Below, piece by piece: positions 16,838 to 24,912 of a stretch of 33,386 nt of DNA (positions within the stretch are counted from its first letter, which is position 1; the number at the start of each line of letters is the position of its first letter). The translations under genes and the position numbers were made by a program. This DNA is from an uncultured Phascolarctobacterium sp. Lineage in GTDB: Bacteria > Bacillota > Negativicutes > Acidaminococcales > Acidaminococcaceae. Location of the stretch: positions 1 through 33,386 of the forward strand of contig URXA01000014.1 in assembly GCA_900551745.1 (NCBI GenBank), in the 5' to 3' direction. The notes under the pieces are model-generated. The model had not been told where the DNA came from. It ran no database searches and saw nothing but the letters and a program-made list of their open reading frames with translations.

Positions 16838-17275
16838 TCAGATTCCTAGATCAAGATCTGCCAACTGTTCAGCTAATTCACCAACATCTTCGGCATTTTC
16901 TTCGTTATATGCATCCCAGCGTTCGGCATCCCAAATTTCAGCTCGGTTTCCAACACCGACGATAACAGCATTCTTATCCAGACCCGCAAATTCACGCAGA
17001 TTAACCGGCAGAAGTACCCTACCCTGTTTATCGCACTCACCTTCAGCTGCGCCGCCAAAAAAGAAACGGTTAAAATCACGGGCACCCTTACGTGTCATCG
17101 GTAAAGAATTAAGTTTTGCTTCCAGAAGCCGCCACTGTTCAAGATCATAGACAAACAAGCAGCCGTCCAGGCCTTTTGTCAAAATAAACTTTGTTCCCAA
17201 AGCTTCGCGGAGCTTTACGGGCATAAAAAGGCGTCCCTTTGCATCAAGGTTATGTTGAAACTCGCCCATTAACAT
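16838..17275 (-). CDS. mraZ: transcriptional regulator MraZ
   Basis: A 145-residue DNA-binding protein made of two AbrB-like half domains, each with the DxxxR-type motif: DAKGR (11-15) and DKQGR (82-86), both followed by hydrophobic-Pro residues. It forms ring oligomers and represses or tunes the dcw operon in several bacteria. I chose the ATG at 17275 (MLMGEFQHNLDAKG) because it matches the family start and has AGGAAGGAG upstream. An extension to 17347 would translate through the operator. It is the first gene of the cluster. Confidence 0.95.
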   Translation of the reverse strand: MLMGEFQHNLDAKGRLFMPVKLREALGTKFILTKGLDGCLFVYDLEQWRLLEAKLNSLPMTRKGARDFNRFFFGGAAEGECDKQGRVLLPVNLREFAGLDKNAVIVGVGNRAEIWDAERWDAYNEENAEDVGELAEQLADLDLGI

Positions 17276-17293
17276 TTCGAGACACTCCTTCCT

Positions 17294-17320
17294 CCACTTT
17301 GCTCCACTTTTCACCATTAT
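17294..17320 (-). promoter_or_regulatory. MraZ operator: three 10-bp-spaced boxes
   Basis: On the minus strand the order is ATAATGG, three bases, AAAGTGG, three bases, AAAGTGG. The last two are identical and the first is a degenerate copy overlapping the -10. The pattern also reads as TGGTG/TGGAG/TGGAG every 10 bp. This agrees with published MraZ sites: TGGGN repeats in E. coli, AAAGTG[TG]-N3 repeats in Mollicutes. Confidence 0.75.
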
Positions 17321-17344
17321 AACCTCATTTTTCTGAAAACACAA
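17316..17344 (-). promoter_or_regulatory. promoter of mraZ / dcw operon
   Basis: A -35-like TTGTGT (17339-17344), a 17-nt spacer and a perfect TATAAT (17316-17321). The -10 overlaps the first MraZ box, so bound MraZ would block RNA polymerase. Confidence 0.7.
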
Positions 17345-17379
17345 CATTTTTTTACTAATATATAAGAAATTATATAAAA

Positions 17380-17411
17380 AAACTTCCGCAAGCTTGAGCT
17401 TGCGGAAGTTT
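17380..17411 (-). terminator. terminator after rubrerythrin
   Basis: A 15-bp perfect stem (aaacttccgcaagct and its complement) around a 2-base centre lies 14 nt after the rubrerythrin stop and is followed by seven T on the minus strand. It insulates the dcw promoter from the perR-rubrerythrin unit. Confidence 0.88.
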
Positions 17412-17425
17412 AAATCTTTTTAGTA

Positions 17426-17980
17426 TTAGTAATTAGTGCTTCTCAATTCAAAATAACCCTGAGGATGATCGCAGACCGGACACTTTTCCGGGGCTTTTTC
17501 AGCAACAACAATTCTGCCGCAGTTACTGCAGATCCAAACCTGTTTTTCTTCACGTTGGAACACGCGGTCATTCTCAATATTGGCGAGCAGTGCCAAATAT
17601 CTTTCTTCATGTTCTTTTTCTATCTTAGCGACCTCTTCAAAGAGGAAAGCAATTTTATCAAAGCCCTCTTCTCTTGCTTCTTTAGCAAAACCTGCATACA
17701 TATCAGTCCACTCATAATGTTCGCCGGCAGCAGCATCTTTCAGGTTCGCCATGGTATCAGGCAGGCTGGCATGCGGAATGCCGCCGCTCATTAAAATTTT
17801 AAACCAGATTTTAGCATGTTCTTTTTCATTGCCTGCAGTTTCTTCAAAAATAGAAGCGATCTGATTATAACCTTCTTTTTTAGCGATACCTGCATAATAA
17901 GTATATTTATTTCTCGCTTCAGACTCACCTGCGAATGCAGTATGCAAATTAGCTTCTGTTTTACTTCCTTTAAATTCCAT
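17426..17980 (-). CDS. rbr: rubrerythrin
   Basis: A 184-residue cytoplasmic peroxide-scavenging diiron protein of anaerobes. The N-terminal four-helix ferritin-like domain (about 1-140) carries iron ligands E19, E52 with H55 (EKEH) and E121 with H124 (EKEH). The C-terminal rubredoxin-like domain has C151, C154, C167 and C170. It reduces hydrogen peroxide with electrons passed through the rubredoxin iron. The ATG at 17980 follows AGGAGGAG. It lies 61 nt downstream of a PerR-like gene on the same strand, so peroxide control is likely. Confidence 0.96.
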   Translation of the reverse strand: MEFKGSKTEANLHTAFAGESEARNKYTYYAGIAKKEGYNQIASIFEETAGNEKEHAKIWFKILMSGGIPHASLPDTMANLKDAAAGEHYEWTDMYAGFAKEAREEGFDKIAFLFEEVAKIEKEHEERYLALLANIENDRVFQREEKQVWICSNCGRIVVAEKAPEKCPVCDHPQGYFELRSTNY

Positions 17981-18012
17981 TGGGAACTCCTCCTTTAAAA
18001 CAATATTTTTTT

Positions 18013-18018
18013 ATTATA
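18013..18018 (-). promoter_or_regulatory. possible internal -10 before rubrerythrin
   Basis: A perfect TATAAT preceded by TG stands between the perR stop and the rubrerythrin start, without a recognisable -35. It could give rubrerythrin extra transcription independent of perR. Confidence 0.35.
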
Positions 18019-18041
18019 CAGCCCATAGCGGGCGTATCTTC

Positions 18042-18446
18042 TCAGTTCTTCTCCTTGGTTTCCAGCTTTTGACATTCAGGGCAAATGCCATTAAAAACGA
18101 TGTCATGGTCCTCCATTTTAAAACCGGTGACCTCGCCTACTTTCTCATCCAACCCTTCAATATATTCCATATCTTCGACATTCATGAACATACCGCAATG
18201 TGTACATTTTATATGATAATGCCTTGTCAAGATATGATCAAACCTGTCAGCCCCACTTGGCACGGATACCTTGCCCAAAAGGCCGCTTTCTACTAATGAA
18301 TTAAGATTTCTGTACACAGTACCCTTGCTTATATCAGGATATTCCATCGTAATACGATCATACACTTCTTCGGCAGTGGGGTGATCTGCTAAAAATCTTA
18401 CGGCAGCTATAACTAACTGTCTTTGGATAGTATTTCTCTTAGTCAT
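18042..18446 (-). CDS. perR: Fur-family regulator, PerR-like
   Basis: A 134-residue metal-dependent repressor. The N-terminal winged helix (about 1-65) is followed by a dimerisation domain with a structural zinc site C81, C84, C122 and C125. Aligned by eye with B. subtilis PerR, four of five regulatory metal ligands are kept: H22 (HPTAEE), D70 (RFDH), H76 and H78 (RHYH). The fifth, Asp104 of PerR, corresponds to N89. The pairing with rubrerythrin and the candidate Per-type operator support a peroxide-sensing role. The symbol is tentative because Fur, PerR and Zur are hard to separate by eye. The start has GGAGAGG. Confidence 0.8.
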   Translation of the reverse strand: MTKRNTIQRQLVIAAVRFLADHPTAEEVYDRITMEYPDISKGTVYRNLNSLVESGLLGKVSVPSGADRFDHILTRHYHIKCTHCGMFMNVEDMEYIEGLDEKVGEVTGFKMEDHDIVFNGICPECQKLETKEKN

Positions 18447-18469
18447 ATGAACCTCTCCTATCGAAACTT

Positions 18470-18484
18470 ATTCTTAATTAGAAT
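18470..18484. promoter_or_regulatory. candidate PerR/Fur-type operator
   Basis: ATTCTTAATTAGAAT is a 7-1-7 inverted repeat with 6 of 7 paired positions. The arrangement is the same as in the Per box TTATAATnATTATAA, although arm sequences differ. It overlaps the -10 of the perR promoter, which suits autoregulation. Confidence 0.45.
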
Positions 18485-18510
18485 TATACACCCAATTAAA
18501 TCATTGTCAA
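18483..18510 (-). promoter_or_regulatory. promoter of perR-rubrerythrin
   Basis: Perfect TTGACA (18505-18510), a 16-nt spacer and perfect TATAAT (18483-18488), ending 36 nt before the perR start codon. Confidence 0.82.
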
Positions 18511-18660
18511 GTAGTTTCACTGTTTTTTCACCTGTCAAAACGGCATTTATATACCACATTATGGCTACTATTTTTTCAAATTATGAAATTAATATTGATA
18601 AGTTTTCTCCATAAAATAGTACTTAAACAAATCAGATAATTTTTAAAAGAATTTGCTTCA

Positions 18661-18690
18661 TTGACAACAAATAAGACGGCGACGTATAAT
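18661..18690 (+). promoter_or_regulatory. promoter of feoAB
   Basis: Perfect TTGACA (18661-18666), an 18-nt spacer and perfect TATAAT (18685-18690), about 65 nt before the feoA start. Confidence 0.8.
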
Positions 18691-18755
18691 TTATGCAGCG
18701 ATAACCTGCTCAATTACAAATAATTTCAATAAGTAACTCTTATCTTGAGGTCAAT

Positions 18756-18995
18756 ATGCAGACAATAACATTAGATAAACTTACAATTGGTCAAAAAGCA
18801 ACTATTACTATTGTTGGCGGCGAAGGCATACTGCGCCGCCGTTTTTTAGACATGGGACTTACCCCAAAAACCAAAGTTATGGTACGCAAAAAAGCCCCTT
18901 TAGGCGACCCTATAGAAATTTTTCTGCGCGGCTATGAACTTACGCTAAGGCTGGATGACGCTAATAAGATCATCGTTACGCCGGAGGAACTATGA
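18756..18995 (+). CDS. feoA: ferrous iron transport protein A
   Basis: A 79-residue SH3-like cytoplasmic protein that assists FeoB. The family pattern is seen in TLDKLTIGQKATI near the start, GGEGILRRRFLDMGLTPKTKVMVRKKAPLGDPIEI in the middle, and LRLDDANKIIV at the end. The ATG at 18756 follows TTGAGGT. It overlaps feoB by four bases (ATGA), so the two are translated together. Confidence 0.94.
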   Translation: MQTITLDKLTIGQKATITIVGGEGILRRRFLDMGLTPKTKVMVRKKAPLGDPIEIFLRGYELTLRLDDANKIIVTPEEL

Positions 18996-21007
18996 GCCTG
19001 ACCTTAGCCCTTGTCGGCAATCAAAACTGTGGTAAAAGCACACTCTTCAACTATCTGACCGGCAGTAACCAGCATGTAGGCAACTTTCCAGGTGTCACTG
19101 TTCAGAAAAAAGAAGGTCGACTTTTGACTAATAAAGATGTCACCGTTATCGATCTCCCAGGCATCTATTCACTATCGCCTTATACCTCTGAAGAAATCGT
19201 GACTCGAGATCTGCTTCTGCGCAATAAACCTGATATCATCATCAACGTTATCGATGCTACCAATGTTGAACGCAGTCTTTACCTTTCGCTGCAGCTTATC
19301 GAACTCAACACACCGATGATCATGGCCCTGAACATGATGGATGAACTTACGGCAAGCGGCGGTTCGATCGATATTCAGAAAATAGAGGAACGCCTTACCA
19401 TACCCGTCGTTCCCATTACAGCTAATTCTGGTGCCGGTGTAGACGAACTTCTTTCGAGGACCCTTAAAACAGCTCATGATAAAAAAATACCAGAACGTCT
19501 GGATTTTTGTTCAGGCGTTACACATATGGCAATCCATTCTATCGCCCACCTCATAGAAGCAAAAGTACGCAGCAAAGGACTTCCGCTGCGATTTTCGGCA
19601 ACAAAACTCATTGAAGGCGATGAGCTTCTGGCAAAAGAGCTTAAACTGACAGCTAACGAACTGGATATTATTGACCATGTCACCAAAGACTTGGAAATAG
19701 CATTAGATACGGATAAAGAAGCGGCGCTGGCCGATATGCGCTACACTTATATTGAAGAATTATGTTCTTACGCCGTCCATAAACCACAGGAAACTATTGC
19801 TCAGAGAAGATCAGTCAAAATCGACCATTATCTGACTCATAAATATTTTGCAATACCTATTTTCCTGCTGACTATCTTCACCGTTTTTTGGCTCACCTTC
19901 GATGTTATCGGCGCCGCATTAAGCGACTGGCTCGAAATCGGCATCAGTTCCGTTACCGAAGCCGCCGATCTGAGTCTTACTGCAATCGGCCTTAGTGCAC
20001 CTATCCATTCCCTCATTATTGACGGTATTTTCACAGGCGTAGGCAGCGTCCTTTCTTTCCTGCCAACTATTGTTACACTGTTTTTCTTTCTATCCATGCT
20101 TGAAGACAGTGGTTATATGGCCCGGATTGCCTTTGTTATGGACAAACTACTGAGAAAAATTGGCCTATCCGGTTCTTCATTCGTTCCTATGCTGATAGGA
20201 TTCGGCTGCAGCGTACCGGCCATTATGGCCACACGGACCCTTGCCAGCGAACGTGACCGAAAAATGACCATGATTCTCACACCATTTATGTCCTGCAGTG
20301 CTAAACTGCCGATCTACGGTGTTTTTATATCAGCCTTTTTTGACGATAACAAAGCCGCAGTTATGATGTTTCTGTATTTATTGGGAATCTTCATTGCAAT
20401 CGCTTCAGGACTGCTTTTAAAAACCTTTGTTTATAACGGTCAGCCCGTTCCTTTTGTTATGGAGCTGCCCGCCTATCGTCTGCCAACAGCCCGCAATATC
20501 ATGCTGCATATGTGGAGCAAGGCCAAAGACTTCTTATACAAAGCCTTTACTGTTATCTTCGTTGCCAGCATCGTCATCTGGCTGCTGCAAAGCTTTGACA
20601 CCAGATTCTATATGGTAGACAATCCCGAAAACAGTATGCTGGCCGGTATAGGAAGTTTTATTGCACCATTCTTTGCTCCGCTTGGATTCGGCGACTGGCG
20701 TGCTGCAACGGCACTTGTTACCGGTCTAACAGCCAAAGAAGTTGTCATCAGTACTCTATCTGTCCTGATGGGAGGAGACGGAGATATACCCGGTACAGCG
20801 CTGCAAAGTATCTTTACACCGCTGACTGCTCTAAGCTTCCTAACTTTTTCTCTGCTTTATCCCCCCTGCATAGCAGCTCTCGCCGCAATCAGACGCGAAA
20901 TGAATTCTACGGTGGAGACATTTTATATCATGTCCTACCAGATAATCACCTCCTGGATCGTCGCTTTCATTGTCTATAATCTTGGTAAAATACTTGGATT
21001 TAAATAA
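18992..21007 (+). CDS. feoB: ferrous iron transport protein B
   Basis: A 671-residue inner-membrane Fe(II) transporter with an N-terminal G protein. GTP motifs are GNQNCGKST (G1, 9-17), the switch region VGNFPGVTV (29-37), DLPG (G3, 54-57) and NMMD (G4, 114-117). A helical spacer follows, then a membrane region from about residue 285 with two Gate domains, including GFGCSVPAIMATR and the C-terminal SLLYPPCIAALAAIRRE with the conserved cysteine. The length suits Firmicute FeoB. With no oxygen, Fe(II) is the main iron form, and the iron would supply the hydrogenase and rubrerythrin encoded nearby. A terminator follows directly. Confidence 0.97.
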   Translation: MSLTLALVGNQNCGKSTLFNYLTGSNQHVGNFPGVTVQKKEGRLLTNKDVTVIDLPGIYSLSPYTSEEIVTRDLLLRNKPDIIINVIDATNVERSLYLSLQLIELNTPMIMALNMMDELTASGGSIDIQKIEERLTIPVVPITANSGAGVDELLSRTLKTAHDKKIPERLDFCSGVTHMAIHSIAHLIEAKVRSKGLPLRFSATKLIEGDELLAKELKLTANELDIIDHVTKDLEIALDTDKEAALADMRYTYIEELCSYAVHKPQETIAQRRSVKIDHYLTHKYFAIPIFLLTIFTVFWLTFDVIGAALSDWLEIGISSVTEAADLSLTAIGLSAPIHSLIIDGIFTGVGSVLSFLPTIVTLFFFLSMLEDSGYMARIAFVMDKLLRKIGLSGSSFVPMLIGFGCSVPAIMATRTLASERDRKMTMILTPFMSCSAKLPIYGVFISAFFDDNKAAVMMFLYLLGIFIAIASGLLLKTFVYNGQPVPFVMELPAYRLPTARNIMLHMWSKAKDFLYKAFTVIFVASIVIWLLQSFDTRFYMVDNPENSMLAGIGSFIAPFFAPLGFGDWRAATALVTGLTAKEVVISTLSVLMGGDGDIPGTALQSIFTPLTALSFLTFSLLYPPCIAALAAIRREMNSTVETFYIMSYQIITSWIVAFIVYNLGKILGFK

Positions 21008-21044
21008 AAAACATCCAGCTTCTTAAAAGGAGCTGGATGTTTTT
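21007..21044 (+). terminator. terminator after feoB
   Basis: The stem aaaaacatccagct / agctggatgttttt has a 10-nt loop and a T run. It begins at the last base of the feoB stop codon. Confidence 0.88.
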
Positions 21045-21320
21045 TTATTATCTAACACTTACTCTGTTTAAAACAACTATAGCTGCAATAATATTTGTGC
21101 TTACGTCCTGCATAAACGGCATATTCCTAATAAATACAACTAAAGGAACCGTTTCATTACTGAATTTTTCTCTGAAGACTTCCGCATCGTTTCTCAGTTA
21201 CGTTTTTATAAACAAAGCCAGGGCCGTTATTAAATAACAGCCCTGGCTCGGGGAATATTTCCAAACAGAACAGAGGGTTGCAATGTTCTGCCGAAAAGCA
21301 GATATTATTTTAACAAATTG
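21045..21320. other. convergent intergenic region feoB / autotransporter
   Basis: About 275 bases between two converging genes. Apart from the hairpin at 21216-21248 I see no gene, RNA or repeat. An open frame of 66 codons from 21037 lacks a ribosome site and overlaps the feoB terminator. Confidence 0.55.
21216..21248 (-). terminator. terminator after the autotransporter
   Basis: The outer stem AGCCAGGGC / GCCCTGGCT and an inner stem GTTAT / ATAAC enclose a three-base loop. On the minus strand a TTTGTTTATAAAAA tract follows. It is about 70 nt after the autotransporter stop codon. Confidence 0.72.
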
Positions 21321-24300
21321 TTAGAAAGTCCAGCGTGCACCAACATTCCAGCTCCAATCTTTTTTGAAATCGCCGCCGGCACTGCGTTCAAAGTCCAGAT
21401 AAACATGATTATTCGTGCCTGTCTGGATAGCCGCTCCAATACCATACTCAAACCATGTATCTTTAAAACTACGGTCTATCTTTATCCGGCTGCCGCTGCT
21501 ATCAGTCATCGCAGCGTGGTAACCGCCGCCGAATTCATGCAGCAGATTGGCTTTTAAATAAATATTCGTTTTCTCATCGATATCCTTGCCCAAGTTAAAA
21601 CCTATGCGCCCTAAAGCACTGCGAATTCCACCCTGGCGTACTGCTATGCCATTACTGGTAGTATAGTTATCACCGCCTAAATAACCAAGGGTCAGCTGCC
21701 CCTGTGGTTCTATATACCAACCTTTATCATCAATCATTTTCTTACGGCCATATTCACTGCTCAACGAAATACCGACATTGTGCATATCACCGCGTATTTT
21801 TTTACCATTTTCATCAAACATTTTAAAATTGGTATCCATATGGTGGAACCTTAATACTACATCCAGATAATGTCCTTTATTACCCATTTCGGTAACATAA
21901 AAATTCATGGCCCGACTATGATTATCACCACTGCCGCGGGAGTAACTGGCATCACCATCAGCATAGCTAATAGATACACCGCCGTACCGCGTATAATTTG
22001 GCTTTTCCTTCATTACTTCATCGTAGCCTAATTCATAATGAGTATATTTATTTTTGAAGCCAAAATTACCGCTGCGCCCTATTTTTGCGCCCTTGACCCT
22101 GAGCCAAACACCTTTTTCATCCACGCCATTATGACGTAAGTCTCCCAACCTTTTCATCAACTGATCATGATCAAGCCATGTATAATAAGCTAAGGCTCCG
22201 GCTGATACCGCACCATCTACACCCGGTGTCGGCTTTTCTTCAGGATCAACGGTCGTCACAGCTTTTAAATACCAGTCAGTAGTATAATTAGAGTCATACG
22301 TATTATCTTTTTTATCCAGCTCGTAACGCTGATAGTACAGTGTACCTTCTCCATCAACTGCAGTAAATATCCCGTTATTGTTTTTTACGCTTGCCAGTAC
22401 CGTATTTTCAGCCTCTATACCTGTATAAAGACCGGTGATTTCATTTAAGGCGATCGCATGCGTACCATCAAAAGTATCGGTCACATAAATACGATCGCTG
22501 TTATTGACATTGGTCGTTCCATCAATATCCAAAACAAAATAACCGCCATTACCACTGAGATTTTCAGTAGTGAGACTGCTGAACGCACCTCCGTCTTTCG
22601 TCATATCCACTACTGATTTATTGTTAGTAAAATTTGTCAGTGAAGACGATCCTGTCATACGCCACATGCTGTCGGTCATATCAAGGTCTATAATGCCGGA
22701 ATTTTCTGTTTCCGACTTACCTGCGAACAGCGAATTCGCCGCCATAGACAGTTCTATACTGCCGCTGTTATCAGCAAGCATATTACCAAGAACAGTAAAT
22801 CTGCTGTCAGCAGTAATCCCTTCTATTTTCCCACCGTTATCAGCATAAACAGCATAACTGTCCGGATCTGCTGCACTGATATCAGCTCCGCCGTTAAATT
22901 TGATACTGCCGTCGGCAGAGTCGGCATAGGCAGCATGAGAACCTGTTCCCTGCGCACTGAGCCGTAATCCGTCTCCTGTTTCAATAACACCACGGGAGGC
23001 ATAAATACCATGTGAGCCACTGCCTTTAGTAGTTACGCTAATATCATCACCTAAAGAAATCTCCGCATCCAGCATATCGGTATAAACACCATGTGACTGA
23101 TTCCCTTGAGTATAAACGGTAGAATCACTACCAACCTTCACTTTGGCTGCTTTTTCTTCACTGCCTTTAGATGATGCGGCAGCATAGACTTCGATACCGT
23201 GTGCCTTGTCACCAGATGTTGTAAGGTAGTTGCGTCCATTCAATGTTGTCGTACTTGCACCATCCACTTTAACTGCCGACGCCGCGGTACCAGCAGTAAA
23301 AATATTAACATGCGATTCAGCATTTACAGCAGCTTTATTATTATAAATACCATGGGCATTATCTTTAGCTGTAGTAATAACAGCCAGTGCCTCTGTGCCG
23401 TCACTGTAATGATTAAGATTAACCTGCCCGCTAAGCGCATGAATTGCCGTTGCGTCCTGCCCTGTAGTATCTATAAACAGGTTACCGTGGAAATTTGTAG
23501 TGCCGGATTTATTATAAACGCCATGCGCTCCTATATCACTACCGCTTCCTCGTCCCCATTTCCCACTGTCACCGGCAGTAGTTATTTTAGTAGTACCAAA
23601 AAATTCTGTAGTACCGCCTGCCAGTTCAGTTACTACTGCAGCGCTGCCAGCTCCGGTTGTATTGATCTGAGTGTTACCGGTAAGCTTAACATGTGCGCCG
23701 GTAGTTGGAGTAACGCCATAGGGGGTAGCGCCGTTCCAAATGCCGAATGCTGGCACATAACGATCTATATATGCCACATCACCGCTTAAATTGATAACCG
23801 TATTACCATTGAATTCAACCGTACCATTGATAGCACGTAATCCAGAACCACCGGCGCCGACCATATTTATATTTGTATCGCCGTTGATAACAGTGCTGCC
23901 ATGATCGTGACGAATGGCATAGGCTTCTGTCGCAGAAGCCGAATCCGAGAAATTTGTATTACCATTAATAGTTATCTGAGAATTTGTAGCTGAAGCTCCT
24001 GTCCAAATGCCGTAACCGCGATTATATCCATTGTTTTCAAAATTGATATTATCCGCATTTATAACAACGTTCTGATTATTGTTGGCAACATAGATCCCAG
24101 CTACTTCATCATATTTAGTACTTTGCCCGCCAGCAGCATCCAAAGCCATGGTAACGTTATAACCTGCTTTGTCTATTAGGAGGCTGGCACCATCGTTATG
24201 CAGTCTGACTGCATTGGTATGTGCATAAGAATTATCATTGTAAGTGCGAATTTCTACATGTCCGTCACCGTCAATAATAATAGCTTCATCGGTCCGTATA

Positions 24301-24575
24301 CTTAAAGCACTGCCATGAGCACCAGTCTGATTATCGGCATCATTGATAACTTTAACTGTACCTGTGATACGGCTGCCACCAGTAATATTGACATATTCTG
24401 TATTCGTTTCCAGACCTGACGGCATATCCCCATTGATGACTTTTTCACTGGCAACAGCCGCTACTGCAGTACTAGCAATGCCTATACTGCAAAAGAAACC
24501 GGCAGCCAGCAATGAATACATTACTTTTTTCTGCAATAAATCTTGTTTTTTGTTGTTAAACTGTGTTTTTTTCAT
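21321..24575 (-). CDS. type V autotransporter (adhesin-like)
   Basis: A 1084-residue secreted outer-membrane protein. It has an extended signal peptide (about 1-40, basic start then SLLAAGFFCSIGIASTAVAA). The passenger (about 42-780) is rich in G, N, S, T and V. It carries irregular repeats of a [FIL]xGxTxIxTxG type (INGDTNINMVG, FNGNTVINLSG, LTGNTQINTTG, FFGTTKITTAG), as in right-handed beta-helices. A short linker (PEEKPTPG) leads to a C-terminal autotransporter barrel (about 815-1084, GVWLRVKGAKIGRSG onward) ending in phenylalanine (GARWTF), the usual outer-membrane insertion signal. The start has GGTGAGAGGG. It is probably a surface adhesin, but the ligand is unknown. It stands alone between terminators, with a homopolymeric G tract in its promoter region. 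Confidence 0.92.
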   Translation of the reverse strand: MKKTQFNNKKQDLLQKKVMYSLLAAGFFCSIGIASTAVAAVASEKVINGDMPSGLETNTEYVNITGGSRITGTVKVINDADNQTGAHGSALSIRTDEAIIIDGDGHVEIRTYNDNSYAHTNAVRLHNDGASLLIDKAGYNVTMALDAAGGQSTKYDEVAGIYVANNNQNVVINADNINFENNGYNRGYGIWTGASATNSQITINGNTNFSDSASATEAYAIRHDHGSTVINGDTNINMVGAGGSGLRAINGTVEFNGNTVINLSGDVAYIDRYVPAFGIWNGATPYGVTPTTGAHVKLTGNTQINTTGAGSAAVVTELAGGTTEFFGTTKITTAGDSGKWGRGSGSDIGAHGVYNKSGTTNFHGNLFIDTTGQDATAIHALSGQVNLNHYSDGTEALAVITTAKDNAHGIYNNKAAVNAESHVNIFTAGTAASAVKVDGASTTTLNGRNYLTTSGDKAHGIEVYAAASSKGSEEKAAKVKVGSDSTVYTQGNQSHGVYTDMLDAEISLGDDISVTTKGSGSHGIYASRGVIETGDGLRLSAQGTGSHAAYADSADGSIKFNGGADISAADPDSYAVYADNGGKIEGITADSRFTVLGNMLADNSGSIELSMAANSLFAGKSETENSGIIDLDMTDSMWRMTGSSSLTNFTNNKSVVDMTKDGGAFSSLTTENLSGNGGYFVLDIDGTTNVNNSDRIYVTDTFDGTHAIALNEITGLYTGIEAENTVLASVKNNNGIFTAVDGEGTLYYQRYELDKKDNTYDSNYTTDWYLKAVTTVDPEEKPTPGVDGAVSAGALAYYTWLDHDQLMKRLGDLRHNGVDEKGVWLRVKGAKIGRSGNFGFKNKYTHYELGYDEVMKEKPNYTRYGGVSISYADGDASYSRGSGDNHSRAMNFYVTEMGNKGHYLDVVLRFHHMDTNFKMFDENGKKIRGDMHNVGISLSSEYGRKKMIDDKGWYIEPQGQLTLGYLGGDNYTTSNGIAVRQGGIRSALGRIGFNLGKDIDEKTNIYLKANLLHEFGGGYHAAMTDSSGSRIKIDRSFKDTWFEYGIGAAIQTGTNNHVYLDFERSAGGDFKKDWSWNVGARWTF

Positions 24576-24768
24576 AACCCTCTCACCTTTCTTGAAATAA
24601 AAGTTGCAACATATAAAAAAATTTCCCCAAATTTTTTGCTGCCATTGTAAGATTTTCAGTTATTTACTGTAATAAGTTTTATTTTTTATTCCTAATATTT
24701 TAAATTATTCTCTTTATGCAATTTATTAATCTTTATATTTAATATTATGTCCATAAGTTATTTTTGAT

Positions 24769-24796
24769 ATAATATCATATTTGTCCCCCCCCGCAA
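24769..24796 (-). promoter_or_regulatory. candidate phase-variable promoter of the autotransporter
   Basis: On the minus strand TTGCGG (24791-24796) and TATTAT (24769-24774) are 16 nt apart. A run of eight G (24785-24792) forms the end of the first element and the start of the spacer. Slippage in the run would change the spacing. It lies about 195 nt before the autotransporter start. The elements are imperfect, so the promoter assignment is inferred. Confidence 0.45.
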
Positions 24797-24860
24797 GACA
24801 TTTTTACTTTTGCTGTATATTTTAGTTTGAGAAGTCTTGCAAAAACTACTTTCACTAAAA

Positions 24861-24885
24861 AAGCTGCCGATTTCACCGGCAGCTT
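24861..24885 (-). terminator. second terminator after the secreted-protein operon
   Basis: A 9-bp stem AAGCTGCCG / CGGCAGCTT with a 7-nt loop, followed by T6 on the minus strand. It lies beyond the first terminator at 24913-24943, giving a tandem pair. Confidence 0.78.
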
Positions 24886-24912
24886 GGATAAATGATACCA
24901 TTTAAAATATAA

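Larger units (their letters stand above)
18447..18755. other. divergent intergenic region perR / feoA
   Basis: About 310 AT-rich bases between divergent genes. The left edge holds the perR promoter and operator, and the right edge the feoAB promoter. The middle (about 18511-18660) shows nothing I can interpret and no convincing Fur box. A short inverted repeat ATAAG-N5-CTTAT lies just before the feoA ribosome site. Confidence 0.6.

Noticed and set aside
18511..18755. Fur box upstream of feoA
   Set aside because: Several AT-rich GATAA-like words are present, but none forms a 19-bp Fur-type palindrome. The ATAAG-N5-CTTAT repeat is too short to call.
23199..23789. 196-codon plus-strand open frame within the autotransporter gene
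   Set aside because: It is antisense to a long, well-supported gene, has no ribosome site, and its residue content (rich in C, S, T and I) mirrors the repetitive passenger codons.
24616..24637. terminator in the autotransporter leader
   Set aside because: The stem is made of A-T pairs only with a GGGG loop, which is too weak for intrinsic termination.
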